DNA of 64,000 nucleotides. Origin: Lewinellaceae bacterium (lineage in GTDB: Bacteria > Bacteroidota > Bacteroidia > Chitinophagales > Saprospiraceae). The stretch covers positions 248,001 through 312,000 of the forward strand of contig JACJYA010000008.1 in assembly GCA_020636315.1 (NCBI GenBank), read 5' to 3'. A program made the translations under genes and the position numbers. Below, piece after piece: positions 1 to 8,874 of this stretch. The notes below the pieces were generated by a model, which was given only the letters and a program-made list of their open reading frames with translations, had not been told where the DNA came from and searched no databases. Within the stretch, counting starts at the first letter, position 1. The number at the start of each line of letters is the position of its first letter.

Positions 1-68
1 CCGGCAGATATCTCGACGCCTTCAAAAGGAGGTATAACCTCGATGGCATTATCGTCCGTTTCGATTAA
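1..68 (+). CDS. C-terminal end of an RlpA/SPOR-like protein (partial)
   Basis: Only the last 22 codons are inside the window, read in the frame of bases 3-68 with a TAA stop at 66-68. The peptide ends YLDAFKRRYNLDGIIVRFD. This matches the ends of the two following genes (YLDNLRRQYLLDGIIVQLR and YLDQLKRQHLQDGLVVKLR), which form the end of their SPOR domains. It is therefore very likely a third tandem member of the same family, cut by the left edge. A strong hairpin follows directly. Confidence 0.75.
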   Translation, partial: GRYLDAFKRRYNLDGIIVRFD

Positions 69-75
69 GCCGGGA

Positions 76-112
76 AAACCTGGCAAGCTCCACCCCGGAG
101 CTTGCCAGGTTT
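76..112 (+). terminator. Hairpin terminator after the partial RlpA-like gene
   Basis: Perfect 16-bp inverted repeat (76-91 and 97-112) with a 5-nt ACCCC loop. The left arm starts with AAA and the right arm ends with TTT. It lies 8 bp after the stop codon and 16 bp before the next start codon, so it should separate the transcripts of two tandem paralogs. Confidence 0.7.
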
Positions 113-127
113 AAACTTCCAGCACTC

Positions 128-1012
128 ATGAAAAACAAGATCCTCCTCATTCTTCTTTCTTTGCCGGTTTGGGCCCTCACTGCTCAGCCTGTGAGCCCAA
201 GCTATGAAGAAGGCATCGCCGTCTATTACGCCGATGACCTGCACGGGCAGGCAACCTCCTACGGCGAACAATACCGCAGGGAAGCCTTTACCGCAGCTCA
301 CCAGGCTTATCCTCCGGGGACCATCCTCCGGGTAACGCGCCTCGACAACGGCCAGTCGGTAGAGGTGCGGGTAAATGATAAAATGGCCCCCGACCGGGAC
401 CGCAAGATCATCCTGTCCAGGGCAGCAGCCATGCAGATCGGCCTGATCGCCGCCGGAAAGCTCAGGGTGCGGATCGAAAAGGCCGGCAATACAGCGAACC
501 TGTACTCCGGCAACGGTGGCGGGCAAACCGGGAAAGGGTTCCAGAACAATGCATCCGCCGGGCAATTTTCCGCAAAATCCCCATACGGCGCCCTTTCCAC
601 CACCTCATCCCCGCGCTATACGGCCCCTCCCCCCACTTCCTATTCCACAGAGACTGGCTCTTATCCTCCTCCTTCCTCCCAATACTATTCGGGCCAGGGA
701 GCCATTACGACTTACCGTTCGCCGGCCCCTTCCCGGAACCAGGCGGATGTAGTGCTGCAAAGTGGCAGGGCATTGGAACAGGGGCTCTCGGGTTATATTA
801 TCCAACTGGCCTCCTATGATGAGGGCGCCCACGCCGTCAGTTATACCGAACAACTATTGAAGCAGGGCGTACAACACGTTTATATCTGGCAAAAAGACGG
901 CAAGAACCGCGTAGTGATCGCCCGCTTCAGCGACAAAGCCAATGCCGCCGGCTACCTCGACAACCTGCGAAGGCAATACCTGTTAGACGGAATCATCGTT
1001 CAGCTCAGATGA
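128..1012 (+). CDS. RlpA-like DPBB protein with C-terminal SPOR domain (degenerate active site)
   Basis: A 294-aa exported protein. An N-terminal signal peptide ends near residue 20 (LTAQ). A double-psi beta-barrel follows at about residues 27-115 (YYADDLHG, TAAH, GTILRVTRLDNGQSV). Next comes a Ser/Pro/Tyr-rich linker, and the last 80 residues are a SPOR domain, which binds glycan denuded of stem peptides at the septum. RlpA proteins are lytic transglycosylases or septal-ring proteins. This copy keeps GE, TAAH and ND, but the family motif NDRGPF is changed to NDKMAP and IDLS to IILS, so catalysis is doubtful. It sits between two paralogs on the same strand. The start ATG is the only one upstream of the signal peptide. 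Confidence 0.85.
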   Translation: MKNKILLILLSLPVWALTAQPVSPSYEEGIAVYYADDLHGQATSYGEQYRREAFTAAHQAYPPGTILRVTRLDNGQSVEVRVNDKMAPDRDRKIILSRAAAMQIGLIAAGKLRVRIEKAGNTANLYSGNGGGQTGKGFQNNASAGQFSAKSPYGALSTTSSPRYTAPPPTSYSTETGSYPPPSSQYYSGQGAITTYRSPAPSRNQADVVLQSGRALEQGLSGYIIQLASYDEGAHAVSYTEQLLKQGVQHVYIWQKDGKNRVVIARFSDKANAAGYLDNLRRQYLLDGIIVQLR

Positions 1013-1127
1013 ACCAACAGGACAGTTTGTACAGCAAACAATTGGTAAAATCCTGAATATTTCTGATTTTGTCATTAGTTATGCCTCCTCATTGCTGGCG
1101 GCTGTAAACAATGCAAACTGTTGAGTC

Positions 1128-1958
1128 ATGAAATATATCCTTACTGTCACCGGGTTGCTATTCTCCCTGTTCCATATCCATTCGCAGAGTTATTACAATT
1201 ACAATACCTCTTCCGGCTCCGGGTTCACACAGGAAGGCAACGCCGTATATTACGCGGACTATATGCACGGAAAGAGGACTGCGATGGGCGAAGTCTATCG
1301 CCGGGAGGAGTTTACCGCCGCCCACAAAACCCTGCCGGGCGGTACGCTGGTAAGAGTTACCCGCCTGGATAACGGGCAATCCGTCGTCGTCCGCATCAAC
1401 GACCGGGGCCCTTTCGACCCGGATGTGATCATCGACCTGTCCCGGGCCGCTGCCATGAAGATCGGGCTGGTGCGAAAAGGGCGGGCGCGGGTCCGGCTGG
1501 AAAACGTTGGCCGGTCCAACACCAATCCAGTGAACGGGGTTCTGCCGGGAGAAGCCCCTCCTCCAAACCCATACAGCAACATGGGCTATTCTTCAAAAGG
1601 AGCAACTGCACAGCCTCCGAAAGCACCCTCAAACTACAGCTACGGTTCGGCTCCGGCGCCAACGGGTTACAACTACGCCAATACCACTGTCAGAGGAAAT
1701 ATGGAGCCATACCCTTCCCTGCCTCCCAGCGCCAGTGGCTACGGGATACAACTGGCGTCCTACACCAACCTCAACAACGCCCGGAACCAGCTCCGGCAGC
1801 TTGAAAACCAGGGCATACAAAACCTGTACCTCTGGCAAAAAGGGGGATACTACAAGATCGTCATCGCTTCCTTTGCCAGTAAAAACGCGGCGGCAGCCTA
1901 TCTGGATCAATTGAAAAGGCAGCACCTGCAGGATGGGCTGGTCGTTAAGCTCCGATAA
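1128..1958 (+). CDS. RlpA-like septal lytic transglycosylase, DPBB + SPOR
   Basis: A 276-aa exported protein with a signal peptide (about residues 1-20). The DPBB domain has the intact family motifs TAAH, RINDRGPF and IDLSRAAAM. A Pro/Ser/Tyr-rich linker leads to a C-terminal SPOR domain (GYGIQLASYTN to the end). It probably cleaves or binds peptidoglycan in the periplasm at division sites. It is a tandem duplicate of the upstream gene but retains the RGPF motif that the neighbour has lost. The Asp that precedes the catalytic His in Pseudomonas RlpA is Arg here (GEVYRREEFTAAH), so strict functional equivalence is not certain. It ends 3 bp before the convergent MFS gene. Confidence 0.87.
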   Translation: MKYILTVTGLLFSLFHIHSQSYYNYNTSSGSGFTQEGNAVYYADYMHGKRTAMGEVYRREEFTAAHKTLPGGTLVRVTRLDNGQSVVVRINDRGPFDPDVIIDLSRAAAMKIGLVRKGRARVRLENVGRSNTNPVNGVLPGEAPPPNPYSNMGYSSKGATAQPPKAPSNYSYGSAPAPTGYNYANTTVRGNMEPYPSLPPSASGYGIQLASYTNLNNARNQLRQLENQGIQNLYLWQKGGYYKIVIASFASKNAAAAYLDQLKRQHLQDGLVVKLR

Positions 1959-1961
1959 TCT

Positions 1962-3140
1962 TTATTCTAATACCTTCCACATAAAGTACAGCGCAGTGCC
2001 TGCCACCAGCAACGCCGTGGCCGCAAACAAGACGGGCGGGCCAAACTGGAACCAAACCAGGCCGGCCAGTGAACTGGCCAATAGGGTGGCCACAGAACGC
2101 AACCCCTCATAAGTGCCGATAGCTGTTGCCCGCTCTCCTCCTGGCACCAGGTTGCTGATCCAGGCTTTGGCCACGCCCTCGGTAAGAGCAGCATACAAGC
2201 CATAGAATAGAAAAAGCGCTCCAAACTGCCACCAGCCCTCCGCCAGGCCCATCCCTCCGTAAACTGCAGCAAAAATAAGCATGCCGCTGATGAAAGCAGG
2301 CTTCAGCCCCCAGCGATCCGCCAGGCTTCCCGCCGGAACGCTGCCAATGCATAAACGAGATTGTAAAAAATGTAAAACCCGATGAGCATCGAATCACTAA
2401 TGCCCTTGGATTTCAGCATCAGCAATAAAAAGAGGTCAGAGCTGTTTACCAGCGCAAAGGCCAGCAGCCCCCCAGAGGAGGCGGCGGTAACCCAGGCTGC
2501 TTTCCGGGATGTATCGCAGAAAGCTGAAAAAACCGGGGGGCTCTCCTTTCCCTTGTGCCCGGGAAGTCTCGGCAGATGATCTTTCTCTCAGCAAAAGAGT
2601 GAACCCTACAGCTGCCAGGCCGGGAAAAAGCGCGAGTAGAAACAAAGCCCGGTAATGTTCCGGGTATCGCCACAGGAACAACAAAGCCAGCAGCGGGCCG
2701 ATGGCTGCTCCCAGGGTATCCATCCCTCTGTGAAAACCGAAGATGCGGGCACGGGTGCCGGGAGTGGCCTCTGCCGCAAGCAAGGCATCCCGGGCGCCGG
2801 TGCGAATTCCCTTGCCCAGGCGGTCGGTTGTACGGGCGCCCAGCACCCAAATGGGCGCTGTCCATAGCGCCATAAGGGGTTTGGACAGGGCGCTCAAAAG
2901 GTATCCTAACTGAATAAAGGGTACCTTTCGTGCCCGGTAATCCGAGAGTTTTCCAAAATAACCCTTACTCAGGCCGGCTGTAGCCTCAGCAATACCCTCC
3001 AGTATGCCGATCCCCATCACCGTAAAGCCGATGCTTTCGAGGTATAATGGCATAATGGGGTACAGCATCTCGCTGGCCATGTCGGTGAACAAGCTGACCA
3101 GGCCGAGCAGCCAAACGGTACGGGTGAGGAGTGAGGACAT
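1962..3140 (-). pseudogene. MFS transporter, reading frame broken by two compensating indels
   Basis: Major facilitator superfamily permease of about 390 residues. The N-terminal part (3140 down to about 2470) covers the first six helices, including the loop motif RTTDRLGKGIRTGARDALLA. The C-terminal part (2282 to 1962) is in the same frame. Between them the similarity continues only in another frame: after LLWG the reading AFALVNSSDLFLLLMLKSKG is obtained by removing one G from the six-base run at 2468-2473, and one base is missing near 2335-2340 before PAGSLADRWGLKP. One insertion in a homopolymer plus one deletion suggests either sequencing error or recent decay. The substrate cannot be predicted. 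The gene converges with the RlpA-like gene. Confidence 0.75.
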
Positions 3141-3163
3141 GGAATGGGTGGTTCGTGATTTGT

Positions 3164-3198
3164 GGTTCGGGATTCGGGATTCGGGATTCGGGGATTGG
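3164..3198. repeat. Short tandem repeat, 7-bp unit GATTCGG
   Basis: About five units (GGTTCGG, three exact GATTCGG, then GGATTGG) in the gap between the amidohydrolase and the MFS gene. On the minus strand this is the repeated CCGAATC heptamer. A related array lies at 5689-5750. Confidence 0.8.
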
Positions 3199-3207
3199 CG
3201 TCTGAAT

Positions 3208-4473
3208 TTAAGGCTTTTTGTAAAACTCTCCGCCCTTCATCACCAACTGTACTTTTCGCAGGGCGGAAATGTCTTCCAGCGGGTTGCCCTCGACAGCGAT
3301 GAGGTCCGCCAGGTATCCTTTGCGAATACTACCCCGTTCCGGCAAATGAAAGACTTCTGCGTTCACATTAGTAACGGATCGCAATACGTCCAGCGGTTTC
3401 ATCCCGTACGCCACCATCAGCTCCAGTTCCCGGGCGTTCTCTCCGTGTTCAAAGACCCCAACATCGCCTCCGGCTATGATCTTCACCCCCGATTCCATCG
3501 CCAGTTTGAAGGACTGCTTCTTCTGTTTGATCCGCTCCGGCTCCGTTTCGGGGCTGCCATCCCAGCCACGGTAGCGCATGATGGCGTCGCCGGCTGCCAG
3601 CGTGGGGCACAGGGCAACCCCTTTTTCTTTCATCAGTTTAAAAACCTCAGCCGTACCGCCGTCTCCATGCTCAATGGTTTCCACACCCGCCAAAGCAGCC
3701 CGCCGCATCCCCTCGGCGGTGGAGGCATGTGCCGCTACCCCCCGCCCGCTGCTGCGAGCCACTTTTACCATGAGTTCCAATTCTTCCTGAAGGAAAGTAG
3801 GCATGGCCTCACCCTCAGGCCCCCACCGGTAATCGGCATAAACCTTGATGAAATCCGCCCCCTTTCCGATCTGATCGCGCACCACCCGAATAATGGCGTC
3901 TCCGTCGGCGGGCTCCGCTCCCAGGGGGACTTCAAAATCGGGTTTAAACCCCTTCGGCCCGTAGCTGCCGGTAGCGACAATGGCCCGGCCAGAGACGATG
4001 AGCCGCGGCCCGGGGATAATGCCCTGCTCAATGGCCTGTTTAATGGCAACGTCGGCATATCCGGCGCCCTCTGTACCCAGTTCCCGCACCGTTGTAAAAC
4101 CAGCCATCAGGTTTTTCTCCGCATGCACCGCACCGCGAATGACACGCAGCTCATTGGATTCCTTCAGCACCTGGTCGTTCCAGTCGGCCCGGTTGTAGGG
4201 ATACAACAACAGGTGTGAATGGGCTTCGATCATACCGGGCATCAGGGTCTGGCCGGGCAGGGAAATGGTTTCGGCCCCTTCCGGCACATTGATGGAAGCA
4301 GCCGGGCCGGCGGCAACAATGTGGCGGCCTTCCACGAGTACGGCCCATCCTTCGTGCATGTCCTGCCCGTCAAAAACCAGGGAAGGTTGCAGAAGAAAGG
4401 ATTGCCCTTCCAGGCTGGTAAAAATAAGGCCAAGAGCCAGAAGAAAAAGGAGCGTTTTGGCGATTACTTGCAT
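3208..4473 (-). CDS. Secreted metal-dependent amidohydrolase (imidazolonepropionase/prolidase-like)
   Basis: A 421-aa protein of the amidohydrolase superfamily, with an N-terminal signal peptide (FLLALGLIFTSLEGQ). The TIM-barrel motifs are in order: HSH metal ligands (MIEAHSHLLLYP), a candidate carbamylated Lys in FIKVYADYRW, His in AAHASTAEGM and IEHGDGG, and the late Asp in IIAGGDVGVFEHG. The C-terminal LADLIAVEGNPLEDI is the usual small beta-domain return. Relatives hydrolyse cyclic amides or Xaa-Pro dipeptides; the substrate here cannot be read from sequence. It is transcribed alone on the minus strand, about 70 bp upstream of the broken MFS gene. Confidence 0.85.
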   Translation of the reverse strand: MQVIAKTLLFLLALGLIFTSLEGQSFLLQPSLVFDGQDMHEGWAVLVEGRHIVAAGPAASINVPEGAETISLPGQTLMPGMIEAHSHLLLYPYNRADWNDQVLKESNELRVIRGAVHAEKNLMAGFTTVRELGTEGAGYADVAIKQAIEQGIIPGPRLIVSGRAIVATGSYGPKGFKPDFEVPLGAEPADGDAIIRVVRDQIGKGADFIKVYADYRWGPEGEAMPTFLQEELELMVKVARSSGRGVAAHASTAEGMRRAALAGVETIEHGDGGTAEVFKLMKEKGVALCPTLAAGDAIMRYRGWDGSPETEPERIKQKKQSFKLAMESGVKIIAGGDVGVFEHGENARELELMVAYGMKPLDVLRSVTNVNAEVFHLPERGSIRKGYLADLIAVEGNPLEDISALRKVQLVMKGGEFYKKP

Positions 4474-4550
4474 ATCCGGATATTTTAGGAATGAGGAGAT
4501 TGCATGACAATTTTATGGATAATGCCTAATACGACATCGCCCTGGCACTC

Positions 4551-5687
4551 TTATGTCTTCCTGAATAGTTTGATTCTCAGGTGCTCGAGCAGATCAACCG
4601 TAGGAAAATTACAGAGGTTGTAGTGGTATTCCCGGGCTTCTTTTAGGGTTTCCTCCGTCATTTTTACTTTATTGCTTTCCAGGGACCGGCGGGCGCAATA
4701 GCGGGCGGCATTCCCCGAAAAGTAAAAGTGAGCGACCAGGCCGAAGTAGTTGTTCATGGTGACATAATCGCGGTTATCCCGGTCCATCATTTCGGAAAGG
4801 ACGTTAGTAGCGATCTGATATTGCTTTTTCTCCATAGCCAGCAGGCCGATGTCGAACAGCTTGTCGGACGACCCGGGAATCAGGCTCAGAACATTCAGCA
4901 CCCGGGGCATCATATCAGAATAGTCCTTTTTCAGAGAAGCCAGGGCGATCTTGTGGGTGCAGTCCTTGATCTTACGGGTTTCATTGCCCAGGATAAGAGG
5001 GTTATCCTCGGTGGACAACATCTTGAGGTCCATCAATATGTCTTTATAGATCGCCAGCACCTCGATCATATTAGAGCGGCTCCCGGCCTCCGTTGAGTTG
5101 GCAACGGCATTGCAGAGGATCTCGATCAGCTGGATGAGGTTGTCATTATTCATCCCGGGGGTGGTATCCACTTTCAGGTTCTTCTGCAACTCTTCCAAGG
5201 CCTGGATCACAATACGGGTTTCCGCCCCTCCTTTGGAATAAATACCCAGATACTCAATGTCATCCAGGTAAGCGGGGTCCAGTTTTCCGGTTTGCCGGTA
5301 GGATTGCAACAGCTTTTTCTTAATGATGTGCACGACCTTCGCCCGGTATCCCTGCGAGCGGACCAGATGGATGTAGAGAAAAACCAGAGTTGAAAACAAC
5401 ATCAGCAGAAAAAGAACGGTAATGAGCCATTCCCTTCCGGGCACCTGGCCTTCCGGAAAAGGTATCAGCCAGAATAGCGTGCGCGGGTAGGCCACCAGGA
5501 TGATAGCCACAAGCAATACCGTCAGCACCAACAACTGGTTGATGAGGTTGGTGGCGTAATTCTTCTTGCTCATCCGGCGAAGGTCTTCCGGCAGAAAGAT
5601 CTGATTGACCAGTATGGGCAGCCCCAGCAGAAAGACATATACCGTTACGGAAACTTCTACGATGAGGCTCAGGTAGTCGCTGTACAT
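4551..5687 (-). CDS. Membrane protein of unknown function, possibly signalling-associated
   Basis: A 378-aa protein. The first 115 residues contain about three hydrophobic helices (VSVTVYVFLLGLPILVNQIF, LLVLTVLLVAIILVAYP and WLITVLFLLMLFSTLVFLYI). The remaining 260 residues are soluble and helix-rich, with motifs such as GGAETRIVIQALEELQ. No enzyme motif was recognised; a resemblance to DUF2254-like or helical-repeat membrane proteins is possible but not claimed. It lies downstream of a PAS kinase and an atypical receiver on the same strand with a 76-bp gap, so it could be the output or a sensor partner of that system. Confidence 0.7.
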   Translation of the reverse strand: MYSDYLSLIVEVSVTVYVFLLGLPILVNQIFLPEDLRRMSKKNYATNLINQLLVLTVLLVAIILVAYPRTLFWLIPFPEGQVPGREWLITVLFLLMLFSTLVFLYIHLVRSQGYRAKVVHIIKKKLLQSYRQTGKLDPAYLDDIEYLGIYSKGGAETRIVIQALEELQKNLKVDTTPGMNNDNLIQLIEILCNAVANSTEAGSRSNMIEVLAIYKDILMDLKMLSTEDNPLILGNETRKIKDCTHKIALASLKKDYSDMMPRVLNVLSLIPGSSDKLFDIGLLAMEKKQYQIATNVLSEMMDRDNRDYVTMNNYFGLVAHFYFSGNAARYCARRSLESNKVKMTEETLKEAREYHYNLCNFPTVDLLEHLRIKLFRKT

Positions 5688-5688
5688 G

Positions 5689-5750
5689 GGTTCGGGGGTT
5701 CGTTGATTCGGGATTCGGGGTTAGGGATTCGTTGATTCGGGATTCGTTAC
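5689..5750. repeat. GATTCGGG-type short repeats
   Basis: The 17-mer CGTTGATTCGGGATTCG occurs twice (5701-5717 and 5730-5746), with further GGTTCGGGG-like copies around it. It fills the gap upstream of the membrane-protein gene and is related to the heptamer array at 3164-3198. Both arrays sit just upstream of minus-strand genes. Confidence 0.75.
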
Positions 5751-5763
5751 GAATAACAAACAA

Positions 5764-6267
5764 CTAATACACCCCATTCGGTATTCCCTGGGACACCTCC
5801 CGGATGAACTCCAGCAGGGCGGTGTGCGGCATCATGGCGTTCTTGCGCTTGTATTTCAGCCCCATAAGATTCAGTTCGCTGAGGTCGCTTCTGAGTTCTT
5901 CGAAGCGCTCGACGGTAAAAACCCCATAGCGGGCGGCCGCCAGGTTCTGGGTGACTTTAAGCGCGGGTTTGCTGCCATTTTCCCCGAAGATCTTTTTCAA
6001 CAGTTCCAGGCCAAGGCGGCTGGAGTTGGCATTGCTCTGCCGCTGCAGTTCTTCGTACCTGGACAGCCATTCCGGGTTCTTTCCCGGAGGGATCCGGATA
6101 TCAACAATGATGATATCATATTGGCGTTCGTTGAGGTAAAAGAAGGCTTCCGAAGCATTAGAGGCGATATCCAGATGATAATTGCCTTCGATGTAAACCG
6201 GGCTGGCCAGGTGGTAAAGGTCGCTATCGGCATCATCTTCGATCCACAGTACTTTATAAGCGCTCAT
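5764..6267 (-). CDS. Atypical response-regulator receiver protein
   Basis: A 167-aa single-domain protein. The acidic pair is in VLWIEDDADSD near the N-terminus and the probable phospho-acceptor Asp is in IIIVDIRIPPGK (about residue 56). The usual K-P after the fifth strand is not visible (GVFTVERFEEL is found there) and there is a long insertion after the Asp, so phosphorylation-dependent switching may be altered. No DNA-binding domain follows. Its start overlaps the end of the PAS kinase gene by 4 bp, which implies translational coupling and makes it that kinase's likely partner. Confidence 0.75.
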   Translation of the reverse strand: MSAYKVLWIEDDADSDLYHLASPVYIEGNYHLDIASNASEAFFYLNERQYDIIIVDIRIPPGKNPEWLSRYEELQRQSNANSSRLGLELLKKIFGENGSKPALKVTQNLAAARYGVFTVERFEELRSDLSELNLMGLKYKRKNAMMPHTALLEFIREVSQGIPNGVY

Positions 6268-8453
6268 ATCAATTGTTCGTTTCGGGGTAATTGAAGCGTG
6301 ACTTTTGTAATAAAGGGGTTTGAATAATCATCCTCTGGGTTACCCAGGGAAGGCTCACTGGTAACCGTCAGTTTTCCCTTGTGTTTTTCGGCCACTTTCA
6401 GGGAGTCATATAGCCCCAACCCGGTGCCTGGCCGGCGGCGGTCGCTGGAATTGACGCCGCGGTATCCCACCCTGAAGACCAGGCCTTTCTTCAGTTCTTC
6501 CTTTGTAATGGCCACCCCCCAGTTCTCTATGCTGATAAAAACCCAGTCGGCATCTGCTTTCCCCTCGACCATCACGAACGCCTTATCGGGCCCTTTCCTC
6601 GTCCAGCTGTATTTTATGGCATTATGAAGGATGTTCAACAGGGCCCGGGCCAGGCCGTCTTCATATCCGTCGATATAAACATTGCGAATGGCCTTGATAT
6701 TCATCCGCAGTTCCACCGCCCGGTTGGCGGCAAACTCCTCCATTTTGCGGGCCACACCGACAATAACGTCATAAAGGTCGATCCGCTGCGGCTCCTCCTG
6801 GTATTTCACGCGGGTGAGGATGTAACTCCGCAGGTTATTGACCACGGTTTCCATTTCCAGGACGGTATCCACTCCCCGGTAAAGGGTTGCCAGGCTGCAC
6901 AGGCGCAGGATCTCCCGCAGCTGCCGCCGGGCCTCTTTTATGAGCTCGCGGGGGAAATTCCCTTTCTCCGCCGCATCATTAATTATCGATTTAACCCGGA
7001 TCGCTCCGTCTCTGATCACCGCCAGTTTCTGGGCGGCATTCTGTTCCTGGCTGAAGCGGGCCAGCAGGCCCATGATGTGCTCCAGCTGCCGGGCGGCGCC
7101 TTCTCCCAGCTGACGGTTTTCCCGGCCCTTTTCCAGAATGTTGTGGACGGAAGTTTGCAAAATGCCAACCTGCCGGCTGATCTGTTCGCGTATCTTACCC
7201 TCATCCGGCGGGCCGCCCTCTTTTGGCAGCAGGTCTTTGGTGACAAAGGAGCGAATAACGGCATCCATGGTGTGTTTGACATGGATCAGCGTTGAGGAAT
7301 AGGAATGCAGCACTTTACCGATATCGGTAGTCAATTCGTCCAGTTGCTGTTTTGTTTCCAGGTAATCGGTCACATCCCGTTCGGCCCCTACCCTGCCAAT
7401 GATATTTCCCGAGGCATCTTTCAGCAACCTGACGTGCACCTCATATCTTCGCAGTTCCCCTTTTCCATTGTACGCCGGCAGGATATAATCAACCAGGCTC
7501 TGCCCTTCTCGGTCTTTCCGGATGAGGGCATCGTGAAACTCCTGAAAAGCCTGCGGCGAGATGTGCCATTCCCGAAGATCCCTGCCAATAATGCCGTCCG
7601 GATGTTCAATACCCCGGTTGTTGGCAAAGTGCTGGTTGCAATGCAGCAGGATGTGTTCTCCTTTTTCATTGATGCGCACCTTGTACAGGCCGATGGGCAC
7701 CTCGTTGACCAGGTTGAAATATATGGCCTCCATGGTAACATCCTCGAGGATGCCCTCTGTACCTATCCAGTTGCCGTCGCTATCCCAGACGGCCCGGGCA
7801 CTGATAGCGGCGGTAAATACGGAGCCATCCCTGCGCACATGCTCCTGGTATTCATTAAAGACCCGGCCTTTTTCCCATAACCGCCGTTCCATCTCTTCAA
7901 GGTCTTCGGGGTATTTAATAAAATCGCCCGCTTCCCTGAAAAGAACATCTTCCAGGCTGTCGTAACCATACATTTCCAAAAAGTGAGGATTGGCATTCGT
8001 CAGTCCGCTGCCTTTACGGAAGCTGAAAATGCCTACCGGCAGGTCATTGAACAGACGGTGGTAGCGCCCCCCCTTGTTGATGGGCACCATTAGGCACAAC
8101 AAGGCAATAATTTCCTGCCCATCTTCACTCCATATTGCCTTTGTAAAGTCCCGAACGTGACGCACCTGCCCGTTCACCTTCAGGTCGATGGTGGTATTGC
8201 GGAGCCACTGCCCTTTTTCCAGGCGCAGCAGCCGGTTCAGGTTGTCCTCCCGGTCGGAAGGGTGGTTGTAAAAACCGGAGACACTGGCATTGAGGCCAGG
8301 CTCGGCAGGCAGGCCCAGCAATTTTCGGGCTTCTTCATTATACCGAAGGAAAATGCCCTCCCTGCTGGCCAGATAGACGGCAAAAGGAAGGCCGGCATAC
8401 TGCAGATATTCCCGTTCAGCAAGGTTGATGATCTTTTGGAGGGCCGCATCCAT
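6264..8453 (-). CDS. Multi-PAS sensor histidine kinase
   Basis: A 729-aa soluble protein without signal peptide or membrane segment. Several PAS domains occupy about residues 10-370 (e.g. LFNDLPVGIFSF, NEVPIGLYKVRI, GTEGILEDVTME, GRVGAERDVTDYLE). A helical region and a HATPase_c domain follow, with N-box NILHNAIKYS and G-box GTGLGLYDSLKVAEKHKG. The dimerisation/phosphoacceptor region (about 375-560) does not show the usual H-E/D-x-x-x-P motif, so the phospho-His is unclear or the protein acts differently. It is the first gene of a three-gene minus-strand unit with the receiver and the membrane protein, and probably senses an intracellular redox or ligand signal. Confidence 0.82.
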   Translation of the reverse strand: MDAALQKIINLAEREYLQYAGLPFAVYLASREGIFLRYNEEARKLLGLPAEPGLNASVSGFYNHPSDREDNLNRLLRLEKGQWLRNTTIDLKVNGQVRHVRDFTKAIWSEDGQEIIALLCLMVPINKGGRYHRLFNDLPVGIFSFRKGSGLTNANPHFLEMYGYDSLEDVLFREAGDFIKYPEDLEEMERRLWEKGRVFNEYQEHVRRDGSVFTAAISARAVWDSDGNWIGTEGILEDVTMEAIYFNLVNEVPIGLYKVRINEKGEHILLHCNQHFANNRGIEHPDGIIGRDLREWHISPQAFQEFHDALIRKDREGQSLVDYILPAYNGKGELRRYEVHVRLLKDASGNIIGRVGAERDVTDYLETKQQLDELTTDIGKVLHSYSSTLIHVKHTMDAVIRSFVTKDLLPKEGGPPDEGKIREQISRQVGILQTSVHNILEKGRENRQLGEGAARQLEHIMGLLARFSQEQNAAQKLAVIRDGAIRVKSIINDAAEKGNFPRELIKEARRQLREILRLCSLATLYRGVDTVLEMETVVNNLRSYILTRVKYQEEPQRIDLYDVIVGVARKMEEFAANRAVELRMNIKAIRNVYIDGYEDGLARALLNILHNAIKYSWTRKGPDKAFVMVEGKADADWVFISIENWGVAITKEELKKGLVFRVGYRGVNSSDRRRPGTGLGLYDSLKVAEKHKGKLTVTSEPSLGNPEDDYSNPFITKVTLQLPRNEQLI

Positions 8454-8595
8454 GGGCGGTAGATTGATTAGGTGATCCTGCTATTTGAAATATTAATGGG
8501 ATCCAAATTAATAAAATTTATCGGAAGGGCCGCCTGTGTGTTTTTCCTGCCCGCGCATACAGCTGTTTACGGAGAAATATTGTTCTATAAGTGGT

Positions 8596-8874
8596 AAGTA
8601 GCCGGACACATTTAAATTACGTATAAGTCGGCATCCCAAAAGCTGCTTCCCCTGAGCAAGCCCCCCCGACACTGCGTGTACGGGGCAGGCTCTCCGCCTC
8701 CGGCACCTCCCCCAAAAGGGGAGGAACTGGAAACACTGGGCGGGCGGCCATTTTGCAGCTCCCGTTGGGCAAAAGCCCCCTCCCTCGGAGAGCCTGTCCC
8801 GCACACAACGTGTCGGGAGGGTTGGGGGAGGCTCAGTCAGGCAGCCTCGAAACGTAATATAAATCTGTCCACTT
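8596..8874. mobile_element. MITE-like palindromic element, copy 1a
   Basis: A 279-bp non-coding element with imperfect terminal inverted repeats. The start AAGTAGCCGGACACATTTAA matches the reverse complement of the end (…AATATAAATCTGTCC-ACTT). The interior is itself an inverted repeat: GACACTGCGTGTACGGGGCA near 8669 pairs with the region around 8799-8816. Copy 1b starts at the very next base, and a close copy lies at 45804-46085. Open frames across it are by-products of the palindrome and GC content. Confidence 0.7.

Noticed and set aside
3004..4218. 404-codon open frame on the plus strand, antisense to the amidohydrolase
   Set aside because: It mirrors a well-supported enzyme gene in GC-rich DNA, has no signal, domain or family motif, and begins inside the adjoining MFS gene.
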